DNA of 64,000 bases. Origin: Leptospira sp. WS4.C2. GTDB taxonomy: Bacteria > Spirochaetota > Leptospiria > Leptospirales > Leptospiraceae. Both the position numbers and the translations under genes were made by a program. Below the pieces are notes generated by a model that was given only the letters and a program-made list of their open reading frames with translations, was not told the origin of the DNA and did not search any database. The stretch spans positions 1,756,001 through 1,820,000 of the forward strand of contig NZ_CP162139.1 in assembly GCF_040833985.1 (NCBI RefSeq). The letters run 5' to 3'. Positions 17,797-26,856 of this stretch are shown here, in pieces (the first letter of the stretch is position 1; each line of letters begins with the position of its first letter).

Positions 17797-19965
17797 TTAT
17801 TCAACGGTTTCGAAAAACTGAACCTCACCAGAAGAAGTATCATAAAACCCTGAGACTATTTTAATTTCTTTAGAACTCACTTTTTCTGAAAGGAAGGGAC
17901 TGTTGGATAAGATTTCATGGATTGAATTTTTCACATTTGCTTTCACTACATGATTAAAAATGTGTTCATTTTCTTTTTGAATGGGATGGATGATTTTTTC
18001 TGATTCATCAATTGCTTTTTGGATTTTGTTTGTAATGCTCGCAATATTTCCCTCACGAAGTGCATAAAGAGCACTAGAAACAGCTCCACAATTGGAATGT
18101 CCCAATACAACGATCAGTTTTGTTCCAATTTTTGCACAAGACAACTCCAAACTTCCTAGGATTTCCTCGTTGACGATATTTCCTGCAATGCGGATCGAAA
18201 TGATATCTCCAAGACCAGCATCAAAAATAATTTCAGGACTTGTTCTGGAATCAATACAAGACAACACTACTGCAATGGGATTTTGACCAAAGGCAGTTGC
18301 ATTGACTTGATGTTTGAAATACTTTTCTGACCATTTTCCTTTAACAAACCTTTCATTCCCTCGTTTTAGAAAATCTAAGATTTCATCTGGAGTCAGCTTT
18401 TGTTGGGCTTCCTTGTCTAAAATATTTACGAACTGAACCTGATCACTGAGTTCATAAGAATCCTTTAGTCCGATCAAATTTAATTGGATCTTCTTTTCAA
18501 CAGAAACAACTGTTTTAAATTCTTCCAAAACTTCTAAGATATCATGGTCAATGAAATTACAATTGGATGCATCCACAATCAATTTGGAATTCTCCGGGAT
18601 TGCCCAAAGTGTATCTTTGATAGAGGCTTTATTTAAAAAAGAAACTTGGTTTGGTAATTCAATTCTTACCGTTTCTCCGATATTTAAGGTTTCTGTTTCT
18701 ACGGAGAAAGGATTTTTATAATTATTCTTTAGGATAAAAATAAAACTGATAGAGAGTCCAATCAGAACTCCTGTTAAAAGATCAGTGAAAATAATGGCAA
18801 AAATAGTTGCAATGAAAGGAAGGAATTGGTAAATCCCCTTTTTGTAGATTGATTGGTAAATGTTTAAATTCGTGAGTTTAAAACCGGTTACAATTAAGAT
18901 CACAGCTAAAGAAGATAAGGGAATCAAATTTAAGAAGGACCCAAAGAAAACAACACTAAGAGACAATAAAATTCCGTGAAAGATCGTGGAAAATTTGGAT
19001 TCGGCCCCGGCATAGATATTTACGGAACTTCGAACAATCACAGAGGTAATGGGAAGGCCTCCAATCAAACCAGAAAGTGAGTTTCCTATGCCTTGAGCCA
19101 CAAGTTCTCTGTTAGGGGATGCGAGCCTTTTGTGTGGATCAATCCTTTCCACTGCATCCAAATTGAGTAGTGTTTCCAGAGTGGCAAAGGAAGCAATTGT
19201 GACAGCAAAATACCAAACCTTGGTGTTTGCAATCGCTGAAAAATTAGGAAAGAAAAACACCGATTCCCAATTTTTGATATTGGGAATCGATACTAAATGT
19301 TTTTGGGAAAGATACCACTCTGGAATATAGGTATGAAAGATACCGTTCAAGAATATCCCCAAGAGAATCACAAGGACCGGAGATGGTAAAAATTTCAAAA
19401 GTTTCCATTTGGTTTTGTCGTAACCCACCATCAACGCCAAAGAAGAAATGGCGATTAAAACCGCACCCCAAGAGAAGAATTTGAATAGATTCAAAAGTTC
19501 AGAAAAAGTGTTTTCCCCATCTTTTTGAAAGAAAATAAAGTCTTCTTCTGGATCTACGTCAAACCCAACGGCATGGGGAATTTGTTTTAAGATAAGAATG
19601 ATCCCAATGGAGGCAAGTAATCCCTGGATCACGTTAGACGGGATGTAGTTTGCTATAAACCCACCGCGTAAAAGACCAATGACAATCTGAATACAACCGG
19701 CTAATAAAACGGCAAGAAGAAATGTGCGATAATCACCAAGGCCTGCAATGGCAGCTAACACCAATGTCACAAGGCCTGCCGCAGGTCCACTCACGCTAGT
19801 ATTCGAATGACTAAGGATTCCAACAACAATCCCGCCAATGACTCCTGAGATCACACCGGATAATAAAGGGGCTCCACTGGCTAATGCCACTCCTAAACAT
19901 AAGGGAAGAGCGACTAAAAATACGACAAGGCCAGATGGAATATCTTGTTTTAATTTAGAAAACAT
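17797..19965 (-). CDS. SulP anion transporter fused to STAS and beta-carbonic anhydrase domains
   Basis: A 722-residue three-part protein. The N-terminal ~410 residues form a SulP-family permease (IPSGLVVFLVALPLCLGVALASGAPL; VSGPAAGLVTLVLAAIAG), the family that carries sulfate, bicarbonate and similar anions. A STAS domain follows at about residues 430-510 (NSKLIVDASNCNFIDHDILEVLEEF). Residues ~525-722 are a beta-carbonic anhydrase with all four zinc-site residues: Cys570 and Asp572 in SCIDSRTSP, His623 and Cys626 in GHSNCGA. The fusion suggests bicarbonate transport coupled to CO2/bicarbonate conversion at the inner membrane; that is inference from domain logic. Such fusions are known in several bacterial groups. 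The gene is transcribed alone. Confidence 0.9.
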   Translation of the reverse strand: MFSKLKQDIPSGLVVFLVALPLCLGVALASGAPLLSGVISGVIGGIVVGILSHSNTSVSGPAAGLVTLVLAAIAGLGDYRTFLLAVLLAGCIQIVIGLLRGGFIANYIPSNVIQGLLASIGIILILKQIPHAVGFDVDPEEDFIFFQKDGENTFSELLNLFKFFSWGAVLIAISSLALMVGYDKTKWKLLKFLPSPVLVILLGIFLNGIFHTYIPEWYLSQKHLVSIPNIKNWESVFFFPNFSAIANTKVWYFAVTIASFATLETLLNLDAVERIDPHKRLASPNRELVAQGIGNSLSGLIGGLPITSVIVRSSVNIYAGAESKFSTIFHGILLSLSVVFFGSFLNLIPLSSLAVILIVTGFKLTNLNIYQSIYKKGIYQFLPFIATIFAIIFTDLLTGVLIGLSISFIFILKNNYKNPFSVETETLNIGETVRIELPNQVSFLNKASIKDTLWAIPENSKLIVDASNCNFIDHDILEVLEEFKTVVSVEKKIQLNLIGLKDSYELSDQVQFVNILDKEAQQKLTPDEILDFLKRGNERFVKGKWSEKYFKHQVNATAFGQNPIAVVLSCIDSRTSPEIIFDAGLGDIISIRIAGNIVNEEILGSLELSCAKIGTKLIVVLGHSNCGAVSSALYALREGNIASITNKIQKAIDESEKIIHPIQKENEHIFNHVVKANVKNSIHEILSNSPFLSEKVSSKEIKIVSGFYDTSSGEVQFFETVE

Positions 19966-20080
19966 AAATGTCTGGAGATCTTAAAATCTTAAGCGAAAGA
20001 TGTCAACCTGAATGGAATGATTCTAAATTCTTTTGGGTGTTTGATTTAGCGGGAATTTATTTGAAAAAAATTGCCTAAAT

Positions 20081-20587
20081 TCATAACCAAACAGTCACGT
20101 CATCTAAGTCTTCTTCGCTGATGACATGACGTATCTGGTCTTCTGTGGTAAACGAAATGGATTGAATCTGAATGGAGGACCAATGGTTAGTATATACAAA
20201 AGGACCCACGTGGCATTTGATAATGGTGTTTGGTTGGATTTTTTTTTCGATCGCACAAATGAGCTCTGGAGTCTTTTTGTCCTCGGGAATTAAAATTTGG
20301 TTTTGGTGATCTCTGGCAAAAAAAAGAATTTGAAATTTCGATATATTAACTTTCGTTAGGTTTTCTGTTTTGATAAATAACTGAAGTTCTTTTTGCTCTG
20401 TTTTATGTCGAGGATTGATCATCACAAAAATGGGAAGCCCTACCTCGCGCAAGTATAGCTTCCGATTTTCAGGAAAACTTGTGCTGGATTTGCCACAGCT
20501 AACGAGGGGAACCCAAAAAAGAACCGCAACAGAAAACAAATAAGAAACAAACTGAATTAGGACATTCCATTTAAATTTTCGTTGCAA
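20081..20587 (-). CDS. Putative lipoprotein, unknown function
   Basis: A 168-residue protein with an N-terminal hydrophobic segment ending in the lipobox LVSC (Cys31), so probably membrane-anchored and periplasmic or surface-exposed. The mature part is beta-rich (LPIFVMINPRHKTEQKELQLFIKTENLTKVNIS), resembling FxLYD/DUF-type immunoglobulin-like domains, but no family can be named with confidence. The start is TTG at 20585-20587 with no good ribosome site, and no ATG is present in the signal region. It is transcribed divergently from sdhC with a ~200-base promoter region between them. Confidence 0.62.
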   Translation of the reverse strand: MQRKFKWNVLIQFVSYLFSVAVLFWVPLVSCGKSSTSFPENRKLYLREVGLPIFVMINPRHKTEQKELQLFIKTENLTKVNISKFQILFFARDHQNQILIPEDKKTPELICAIEKKIQPNTIIKCHVGPFVYTNHWSSIQIQSISFTTEDQIRHVISEEDLDDVTVWL

Positions 20588-20791
20588 GATTTGGCTACTT
20601 TCTCTGGGTTTTGGTGGTAACTCAACCCCTTTTCCTTCGCCCTACTATCACTGTTCGGTTTCTATTGAGAAACAAACTCAAATACTTTAGTTTGAACCCA
20701 ATTAGATTTATGAATTTACGGGAAGTGGATTCTGTCTAAAATTGGACGTAAGAGAAAAAATTTACACCTATACTCTAACAGGAGCTCTTCA

Positions 20792-21481
20792 ATGACGTTG
20801 AGTCTAGACTTCTTTCGGTCCTCAATTGGAAAGAAGATCATAATGGCCATTACCGGATTTATCTGGTTTGGATTCGTGATCGCCCACATGGTCGGAAACT
20901 TACAAGTTTTCCAAGGACCAGAAAAATTAAACACCTACGCAAAGTTTCTTAAGGATTTAGGTCCCCTATTATGGGTGGCAAGGATTGGATTGATCGTGGC
21001 CTTCTTTGGACATGTATTCACAGCCATCCAACTAAAGATTGAGAATACAACGGCAAGACCTGTCTCCTATGCGAAAGGATCTACAATCCAAGCTTCTGTT
21101 GCTTCCCGCACCATGGCTTATAGTGGACTCCTTCTTCTTACGTTTCTTGTGTACCACCTCGCACATTTTACTTTAGGATTCACTAACCCAGACCATTACA
21201 CTCACGAATACATTCTTAAAAATGGAGATGTGGTTCACGATGTGTATGCGATGGTCATCCTTGGATTTCAAAATCCAGTCATCGCTGGTACCTATGTCGT
21301 TTTTATGATCTTCCTTGCTCTTCATTTTTCTCATGCTTTGGGATCAATGTTTCAGACTTTGGGAATTCTTGCACCAAAACACAACCCCACCATTCAGAAA
21401 CTATCCACAGGACTTGGTCTTATCATTTTCCTGGGAAATAGTTCCATGCCGATCTCGATTTTACTCGGGTATGTCCGTTAA
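20792..21481 (+). CDS. sdhC: Succinate dehydrogenase cytochrome b subunit
   Basis: A 229-residue membrane protein with five predicted helices and conserved histidines suited to two haems (IAHMVGN; FFGHVF; YHLAHFTLG; LHFSHALG). This is the single-subunit, type B cytochrome b found with succinate:menaquinone or fumarate reductases of Bacteroidetes, Chlamydiae and spirochaetes. It anchors SdhA/SdhB in the inner membrane and passes electrons to quinone. The start ATG has a good ribosome site (AGGAGC, spacing ~7). It is the first gene of sdhC-sdhA-sdhB, with 18 bases before sdhA. Confidence 0.92.
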   Translation: MTLSLDFFRSSIGKKIIMAITGFIWFGFVIAHMVGNLQVFQGPEKLNTYAKFLKDLGPLLWVARIGLIVAFFGHVFTAIQLKIENTTARPVSYAKGSTIQASVASRTMAYSGLLLLTFLVYHLAHFTLGFTNPDHYTHEYILKNGDVVHDVYAMVILGFQNPVIAGTYVVFMIFLALHFSHALGSMFQTLGILAPKHNPTIQKLSTGLGLIIFLGNSSMPISILLGYVR

Positions 21482-21499
21482 GGGTTTTTAGGAGAAGTT

Positions 21500-23425
21500 A
21501 TGAAATTAGATGCAAAGATTCCGTCGGGTCCCTTGGAACAAAAATGGGACAAACACAAACAAGACATCAAACTTGTAAACCCGGCAAACAAACGTAAGTA
21601 TAAAGTCATCATTGTAGGAACTGGTCTTGCAGGTGCTTCTGCTGCTGCAACACTATCAGAACTTGGTTACCAAGTATCTGTTTTCTGTTTCCAAGACAGT
21701 CCGAGGCGCGCTCACTCCATTGCTGCCCAAGGTGGTATCAACGCGGCAAAGAATTACCAAAATGACGGTGACTCTGTATACAGATTGTTCTACGACACTG
21801 TAAAAGGTGGTGACTTCCGCGCAAGAGAAGCAAACGTATATCGTTTGGCTCATGAGTCGACTAACATCATTGACCAATGTGTGGCACAAGGAGTTCCTTT
21901 TGCTCGTGAGTATGGGGGAACCCTTTCCAACCGGTCTTTCGGTGGAGCGCAAGTATCCCGTACTTTTTATGCCAAAGGACAAACCGGCCAACAGTTGTTA
22001 CTCGGAGCCTATTCAGCCCTAGAAAAACAAATCGCTCGTGGTGCAGTCAAAATGTATCCAAGAACGGAAATGTTGGAACTGGTTCTTGTGGATGGACATG
22101 CTAAAGGAATCGTAGTTCGAGATTTAGTGACTGGTGAGATATCTTCTCATGCAGGGGATGCGGTCATCCTCGCTTCTGGTGGCTACGGAAACGTATTTTA
22201 CTTATCAACGAATGCAAAAGGTTCTAACGTAACGGCAACTTACCGTGCTTACAAAAAAGGTGCTGGATTTGCAAACCCTTGTTATACGCAAATCCACCCG
22301 ACTTGTATTCCCCAAGCAGGAGACTACCAATCTAAATTAACTCTGATGTCTGAATCTCTCCGTAACGACGGACGGGTTTGGGTTCCAAAGAAAAAGGATG
22401 ACCTTCGTGCCCCACACGAAATTCCAGAAGAGGAAAGAGACTATTATCTTGAGAGAAAATATCCTTCTTACGGTAACTTAGCTCCTCGGGACATCTCTTC
22501 TCGTTCGGCGAAAGAAGCTTGTGATAATGGTTTAGGTGTGGGTCCGAAAGTTGGGGACAAACGTCTCGGTGTGTATTTGGATTTTTCTGATTCCATCAAA
22601 CGTTTGGGTGAACCCGTGGTTGCGGATCGTTACGACAACCTCTTCCAAATGTATGAACGCATTACGGGTGAAAACCCTTACAAAGTTCCTATGCGTATTT
22701 ATCCTGCCGTTCACTATACAATGGGTGGACTTTGGGTAGACTACAACCTGATGTCCAATGTTCCTGGTCTCCACGTTCTTGGGGAAGCAAACTTCTCTGA
22801 CCATGGTGCCAACCGACTCGGAGCTTCGGCCCTCATGCAAGGCCTTGCGGATGGATACTTTGTGATCCCTTACACCATTGGTGATTATTTCGCAAGAGAA
22901 GGTCATAAGAATATCTCCACTGACAGACCGGAATTCAAAGAAGCTGAAGCTCGTGTTCGTGAGATGACAAACAAACTCCTCGCCATCAACGGTAAAAAAA
23001 CTCCAGACGATTTCCATAGAGCTCTCGGTAAAATCATGTGGGATCAGTGCGGGATGGCTCGTAATGAAAAAGGTTTAAAAGACGCCCTAAAAAAAATTCC
23101 AGAACTTCGGGAAGAATTCTGGCAAAACGTAAAAGTTGCAGGATCAGGCTCCGAACTCAACCAAGAGTTGGAAAAAGCGGGTCGTGTTGCCGACTACCTA
23201 GAGTTTGGTGAACTACTTTGTTTAGATGCACTCACGCGAGAAGAATCTTGTGGTGGTCATTTCCGTGAGGAACACCAAACAGAAGATGGAGAAGCAAAAC
23301 GTAACGATGATAAATTCTGCCACGTAACTGCTTGGGAATATAAGGGAGAGGGAAAGGCTCCTGAAGAACACCGCGAAAAACTCGAGTATGAAAACATCCA
23401 CCTAGCCGTAAGGAGCTACAAATAA
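21500..23425 (+). CDS. sdhA: Succinate dehydrogenase/fumarate reductase flavoprotein subunit
   Basis: A 641-residue flavoprotein. The FAD site is [17 protein letters not shown] (~residues 37-53), and the His of [11 protein letters not shown] is the expected covalent FAD attachment site. Catalytic-domain blocks [18 protein letters not shown] and [21 protein letters not shown] are all present. It oxidises succinate to fumarate in the citric acid cycle. The length and the insertion pattern match the Bacteroidetes-type enzyme that partners a single cytochrome b subunit. A GGAG ribosome site precedes the ATG, and its stop codon overlaps the sdhB start by one base. Confidence 0.95.
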   Translation: MKLDAKIPSGPLEQKWDKHKQDIKLVNPANKRKYKVIIVGTGLAGASAAATLSELGYQVSVFCFQDSPRRAHSIAAQGGINAAKNYQNDGDSVYRLFYDTVKGGDFRAREANVYRLAHESTNIIDQCVAQGVPFAREYGGTLSNRSFGGAQVSRTFYAKGQTGQQLLLGAYSALEKQIARGAVKMYPRTEMLELVLVDGHAKGIVVRDLVTGEISSHAGDAVILASGGYGNVFYLSTNAKGSNVTATYRAYKKGAGFANPCYTQIHPTCIPQAGDYQSKLTLMSESLRNDGRVWVPKKKDDLRAPHEIPEEERDYYLERKYPSYGNLAPRDISSRSAKEACDNGLGVGPKVGDKRLGVYLDFSDSIKRLGEPVVADRYDNLFQMYERITGENPYKVPMRIYPAVHYTMGGLWVDYNLMSNVPGLHVLGEANFSDHGANRLGASALMQGLADGYFVIPYTIGDYFAREGHKNISTDRPEFKEAEARVREMTNKLLAINGKKTPDDFHRALGKIMWDQCGMARNEKGLKDALKKIPELREEFWQNVKVAGSGSELNQELEKAGRVADYLEFGELLCLDALTREESCGGHFREEHQTEDGEAKRNDDKFCHVTAWEYKGEGKAPEEHREKLEYENIHLAVRSYK

Positions 23426-24165
23426 TGGATACTATGAAGTTACACCTTAAAGTTTGGCGACAAAAAGATAAAAACGATAAAGGTCGTATGGTTAGTTATG
23501 AAGCAAACAACATCAGCGAACATATGTCTTTCCTTGAGATGTTGGATGTTGTCAACGATGACCTAATCAAAAAGGGTGATGACCCTATCGCTTTTGACCA
23601 TGACTGCCGCGAAGGAATTTGTGGGGCTTGTTCTATGGTGATCAACGGTGTTCCGCATGGTCCCGAAAAAGGAACTACCACTTGCCAGTTACATATGCGT
23701 AAGTTCAAAGACGGTGATACGGTTTATATCGAACCATGGAGAGCCAAAGCTTTCCCGGTAGCAAAAGACCTAATTGTCGATCGTTCTGCATTTGACCGAA
23801 TCATCCAAGCAGGTGGATATGTATCCATAAACACCGGTGGAGCACCAGACGGAAACGCACTGCCAATACCAAAAGTGGATGCAGACCTCGCCATGGACGC
23901 GGCCACTTGTATCGGATGCGGGGCTTGTGTAGCAGCTTGTAAAAATGCATCTGCGATGCTTTTTGTATCCGCAAAAGTTTCGCACTTAGCTCTCCTTCCA
24001 CAAGGGGTTGTTGAGAAAAAAGAACGAGTTCGTAAGATGGTAAGTGCTATGGACAAAGAAGGTTTTGGAAATTGTACGAACCAATACGAATGTGAAGCTG
24101 CTTGCCCGAAAGAAATTTCTGTAAACTTCATCACAAAGTTAAACAGAGAGTATATTTCGAGCTAA
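23425..24165 (+). CDS. sdhB: Succinate dehydrogenase/fumarate reductase iron-sulfur subunit
   Basis: A 246-residue electron-transfer subunit. The [2Fe-2S] ligands lie in [12 protein letters not shown] with a fourth Cys in TTCQLHM. The [4Fe-4S] and [3Fe-4S] ligands lie in [11 protein letters not shown] and CEAACPKEI. These carry electrons from SdhA FAD to the SdhC haems. The ATG overlaps the sdhA stop by one base, so translation is coupled. Transcription should end at the hairpin at 24222-24254. Confidence 0.95.
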   Translation: MDTMKLHLKVWRQKDKNDKGRMVSYEANNISEHMSFLEMLDVVNDDLIKKGDDPIAFDHDCREGICGACSMVINGVPHGPEKGTTTCQLHMRKFKDGDTVYIEPWRAKAFPVAKDLIVDRSAFDRIIQAGGYVSINTGGAPDGNALPIPKVDADLAMDAATCIGCGACVAACKNASAMLFVSAKVSHLALLPQGVVEKKERVRKMVSAMDKEGFGNCTNQYECEAACPKEISVNFITKLNREYISS

Positions 24166-24221
24166 CCTTGTTTGAGAGTAAGAAGACTATCACCGAACAT
24201 AAGTTTTGTGATAGTGACGAA

Positions 24222-24254
24222 AAACCCGGTAGTAGTAAAAGACCGGGTTTTTTT
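24222..24254 (+). terminator. Rho-independent terminator of the sdhCAB operon
   Basis: AAACCCGGT (24222-24230) pairs perfectly with ACCGGGTTT (24242-24250), and the descending arm runs into a T-tract that ends at 24254. A smaller hairpin, TATCAC (24189-24194) with GTGATA (24209-24214), lies just upstream. Confidence 0.9.
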
Positions 24255-24346
24255 ATGTAATCAAGGGATTTTTTATCTCTTTTTTTTGTAAATTTTCAAA
24301 AGTTACGATTCTTTAGAATACATTTAAAAATGAAATTGGACTTCTC

Positions 24347-25291
24347 TTAAAATAGAGAATCATCAAGTAGAGCCTGTAATTCCCTTTTAGAAATGATTTT
24401 TTCGGATTGGAAATCTTCCATCAAACTTTGTAACCAATTAATATCCTTCCCTCTTTTAGTCCTACCTTGAATGATAGTTTCTCCCCGCGATTGGATGGCT
24501 TTTTGGACTAGAGTTTTGGATTCCATTGGTAACAAATCCCATTTCCCGTTTTCTCGAAGTTCTTCCTTGGTGAGAAGTAGCGAATACAAACGAAATCTTT
24601 CTAGGGCCTTATACTGGTTTGAAAGTTGGTCGTCGTGGCCACCATAACGCACCATTAAATTTTCTTCCAATAACCCGATGGAATACCCCTTTAGTAAAAT
24701 CCGATTCCATAAATCATAATCTTCGCAGACAGGGAGTTCTGAGCGAAATAGGCCAATAGATTTTAAAGTTTCTCTATGTGCTAAAAAACTAGAACAGGTC
24801 ACCATACAAATTTCCAAGGATTCCTTTAAAAAATTCCCGGCGACTTTTTGATACTTCCCCTTGGGTTCTAAAAGATTTCCCTTTTTATTCCAAACTTCCT
24901 TCGTTTGAGAAAATGAATATTCGGGATGAATTTTATGAAATTCGATTTGTTTGGTTAGTTTTTCCGGATACCACTCGTCATCCGAATCTAAAAAAGCAAT
25001 CCATTCCCCCTCGGCTTTTGTGATTCCAAAATTTCTGGCCCCACTCACTCCCCTATGTTCTGTTTGGTGGACTTGGATGGACTTTTGGTTTCGTCCGAAC
25101 GATGTGAGTTTTTTTTTCCAACCCGGCAATTTCGAGAGTAATTCACTCCAGGATCCGTCTGTGGAACCGTCGTCGATGATATGAAGTTCCCAGTGTGGAT
25201 ACGTTTGTCCAATGACTGATTGGATCGCACGTTCTACGACCCGTCGGCGATTGAATGTAGGAATGATTATGGAAACCAAAGGTCGTTCCAT
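24347..25291 (-). CDS. Family 2 glycosyltransferase
   Basis: A 314-residue GT-A fold glycosyltransferase. The N terminus (VSIIIPTFNRRRVVERAIQSV), the nucleotide-binding HIIDDGSTDGS and the metal-binding FLDSDDEWYPEKL are typical GT2 features. It transfers a sugar from a nucleotide donor to an acceptor that cannot be predicted; envelope polysaccharide or protein glycosylation is possible. There is no transmembrane segment, so it is cytoplasmic. The start lies two bases after the stop of the PLP-dependent gene, so they share a transcript. The C-terminal ~50 residues are charged and not recognisable. Confidence 0.88.
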   Translation of the reverse strand: MERPLVSIIIPTFNRRRVVERAIQSVIGQTYPHWELHIIDDGSTDGSWSELLSKLPGWKKKLTSFGRNQKSIQVHQTEHRGVSGARNFGITKAEGEWIAFLDSDDEWYPEKLTKQIEFHKIHPEYSFSQTKEVWNKKGNLLEPKGKYQKVAGNFLKESLEICMVTCSSFLAHRETLKSIGLFRSELPVCEDYDLWNRILLKGYSIGLLEENLMVRYGGHDDQLSNQYKALERFRLYSLLLTKEELRENGKWDLLPMESKTLVQKAIQSRGETIIQGRTKRGKDINWLQSLMEDFQSEKIISKRELQALLDDSLF

Positions 25292-25293
25292 AC

Positions 25294-26763
25294 TTATATC
25301 TCTCCTAAGACCGAATCTAAATGTTGGATTTGGCCTCCTTGGTGGAGATAAAAAATCGGGGTCATTTCTCCGGAGGGAGTGCGTTTCAGGAATTGGTTTG
25401 GAACGTGTTTCGAATTGCCATTTTCCCCCATAGGATTTTTCCCTTCTGGGTTTTGTTTATCCAGAGCCTTGGTTGCGGATTCCTTAGAATCCCTTGGTTT
25501 GGCGACTAATTGCTGTTCGTATATTTCTCGTAGTATGGAATTAACTGTATTACCACTATACACCGGTTCAAGTAAAATATTTGTATATCGATAAAACCTG
25601 CCAATCCATTCCAAAAGTGTCTGATTTTTCTTTGCAAACTGACTCGATATTTTCTTTGGTCCAGTGATTATTTTTCGAAGTATATTGGGATTGGTACTGT
25701 CCCAAGGTGCAGAGTGAATCTGCTGCATTTCCGAAGCAAGTATTCCCGAACCCATATCTCTTTCTGATTTTGGGAACCCCCCTTCGCCAATCCTTGGAAG
25801 TTCCAAAATTTGTTCTGCGGGGACGGATAGGATTTTCAGTCCCAACTGTTTTTGTAAATTGGCCACTTTTGGAATCCACTTTTCTTTCGATTCTCCCACC
25901 ATCACTCCCAGAACCATTAGGGAACTTCCGTGAAGGGCATCAAAGGCAGAAAGGAAGGTCGCACCAGAACCAATTTCTAAAATCAGTATGGCTGCGACGG
26001 TATTAGATTCTTGTTTTGTTTGGATTTCGTTCTTACTCGTTCGGTGTTTTGTCAAAGTCTCTTTTGATTGATTTGGCGTTTCCTTCGACGTAGAAAGGAA
26101 AAGAGAATTTTTTTCTAACTCCTTTCCCAATTTTTCCCAAAGTGACTGGAGCCCTGGGATCTGGCCAGGATGGATTCCAAATTCGGGAAGCACAAGTCCC
26201 GAATAATCGATCTGTCTTAATAACCAAGCAGAATATGCCTCTTTCCTACTCGCATAACATTCGATAGAATGGGTATGGCCTCGAACCAATTGTTCATTAT
26301 AGGTTTTTAATTTGGGATCCCTTGTATAGGTGATGGCGTCCACTTTGATTCCATTTCGGCGGAGGATGTAAGTGAAACTGGCCAAATAATTTCCATGGAT
26401 GGCTCCCCAAAGAAGAACCTTGTCCATTCGGTTCTTTTTCAAAAAATCGAGTATGCCCTGAACCTTTCGCCATTTGGTTCCTAGTCCTAGAGGAAGTAAG
26501 TCATCTCGAAGGAAAAATAAATTAGGAATTGGTAGGTCCTTCGGTTGTTGGGAATGAACCACCTCTGTTTCTGAATCCCTGTTGTTTGGCAGTTCAGTGG
26601 AAAAAGATTCTAATCCACGAGCGGGCACTTCTGATATTTGGAGGGGAAATTCCTTTTGGTTTTTCAAAAGGTTGATAAGAGAATTTGTATCTTTATGGTT
26701 CTTTCGGGTTTTATCATCCATCGAGTTTTTCATCCAAAATTGGAATCTACCAAAAGGATTCAT
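25294..26763 (-). CDS. ACC deaminase / D-cysteine desulfhydrase-like PLP protein (divergent)
   Basis: A 489-residue protein with a core of the fold-type II PLP family that includes ACC deaminase and D-cysteine desulfhydrase. FFLRDDLLPLGLGTKWRKVQ aligns with the family's RDDL...GGNKxRKL segment and makes Lys97 the expected PLP-bound lysine; GAIHGNYLASF aligns with GxxQSNHAR. Differences are notable: Thr replaces Asn before the lysine, and Tyr replaces the His of SNH. The N terminus has ~80 extra residues, and a Ser/Thr/Lys-rich insert of ~45 residues sits near 230-275. The family is usually 300-340 residues. The substrate is unpredictable. It is probably co-transcribed with the glycosyltransferase. 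Internal Met codons at residues 11 and 15 are alternative starts. Confidence 0.65.
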   Translation of the reverse strand: MNPFGRFQFWMKNSMDDKTRKNHKDTNSLINLLKNQKEFPLQISEVPARGLESFSTELPNNRDSETEVVHSQQPKDLPIPNLFFLRDDLLPLGLGTKWRKVQGILDFLKKNRMDKVLLWGAIHGNYLASFTYILRRNGIKVDAITYTRDPKLKTYNEQLVRGHTHSIECYASRKEAYSAWLLRQIDYSGLVLPEFGIHPGQIPGLQSLWEKLGKELEKNSLFLSTSKETPNQSKETLTKHRTSKNEIQTKQESNTVAAILILEIGSGATFLSAFDALHGSSLMVLGVMVGESKEKWIPKVANLQKQLGLKILSVPAEQILELPRIGEGGFPKSERDMGSGILASEMQQIHSAPWDSTNPNILRKIITGPKKISSQFAKKNQTLLEWIGRFYRYTNILLEPVYSGNTVNSILREIYEQQLVAKPRDSKESATKALDKQNPEGKNPMGENGNSKHVPNQFLKRTPSGEMTPIFYLHQGGQIQHLDSVLGEI

Positions 26764-26856
26764 TAGTGGATTCAGAAAGAAAGGAGAATGGGGAGGCCAA
26801 CAAAATTAACGTCTTCCATTCTGCTCAGAGATTCCTGGCAGAATGGACAATGGGCT

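Noticed and set aside
20673..20694. Short inverted repeat CAAACT/AGTTTG upstream of sdhC
   Set aside because: Only six base pairs with a 10-base loop; expected by chance in A+T-rich DNA.
26817..26846. Perfect 9-base hairpin between lepA and the PLP gene
   Set aside because: No T-run follows in the lepA direction and the downstream gene begins soon after, so it is not supported as a terminator.
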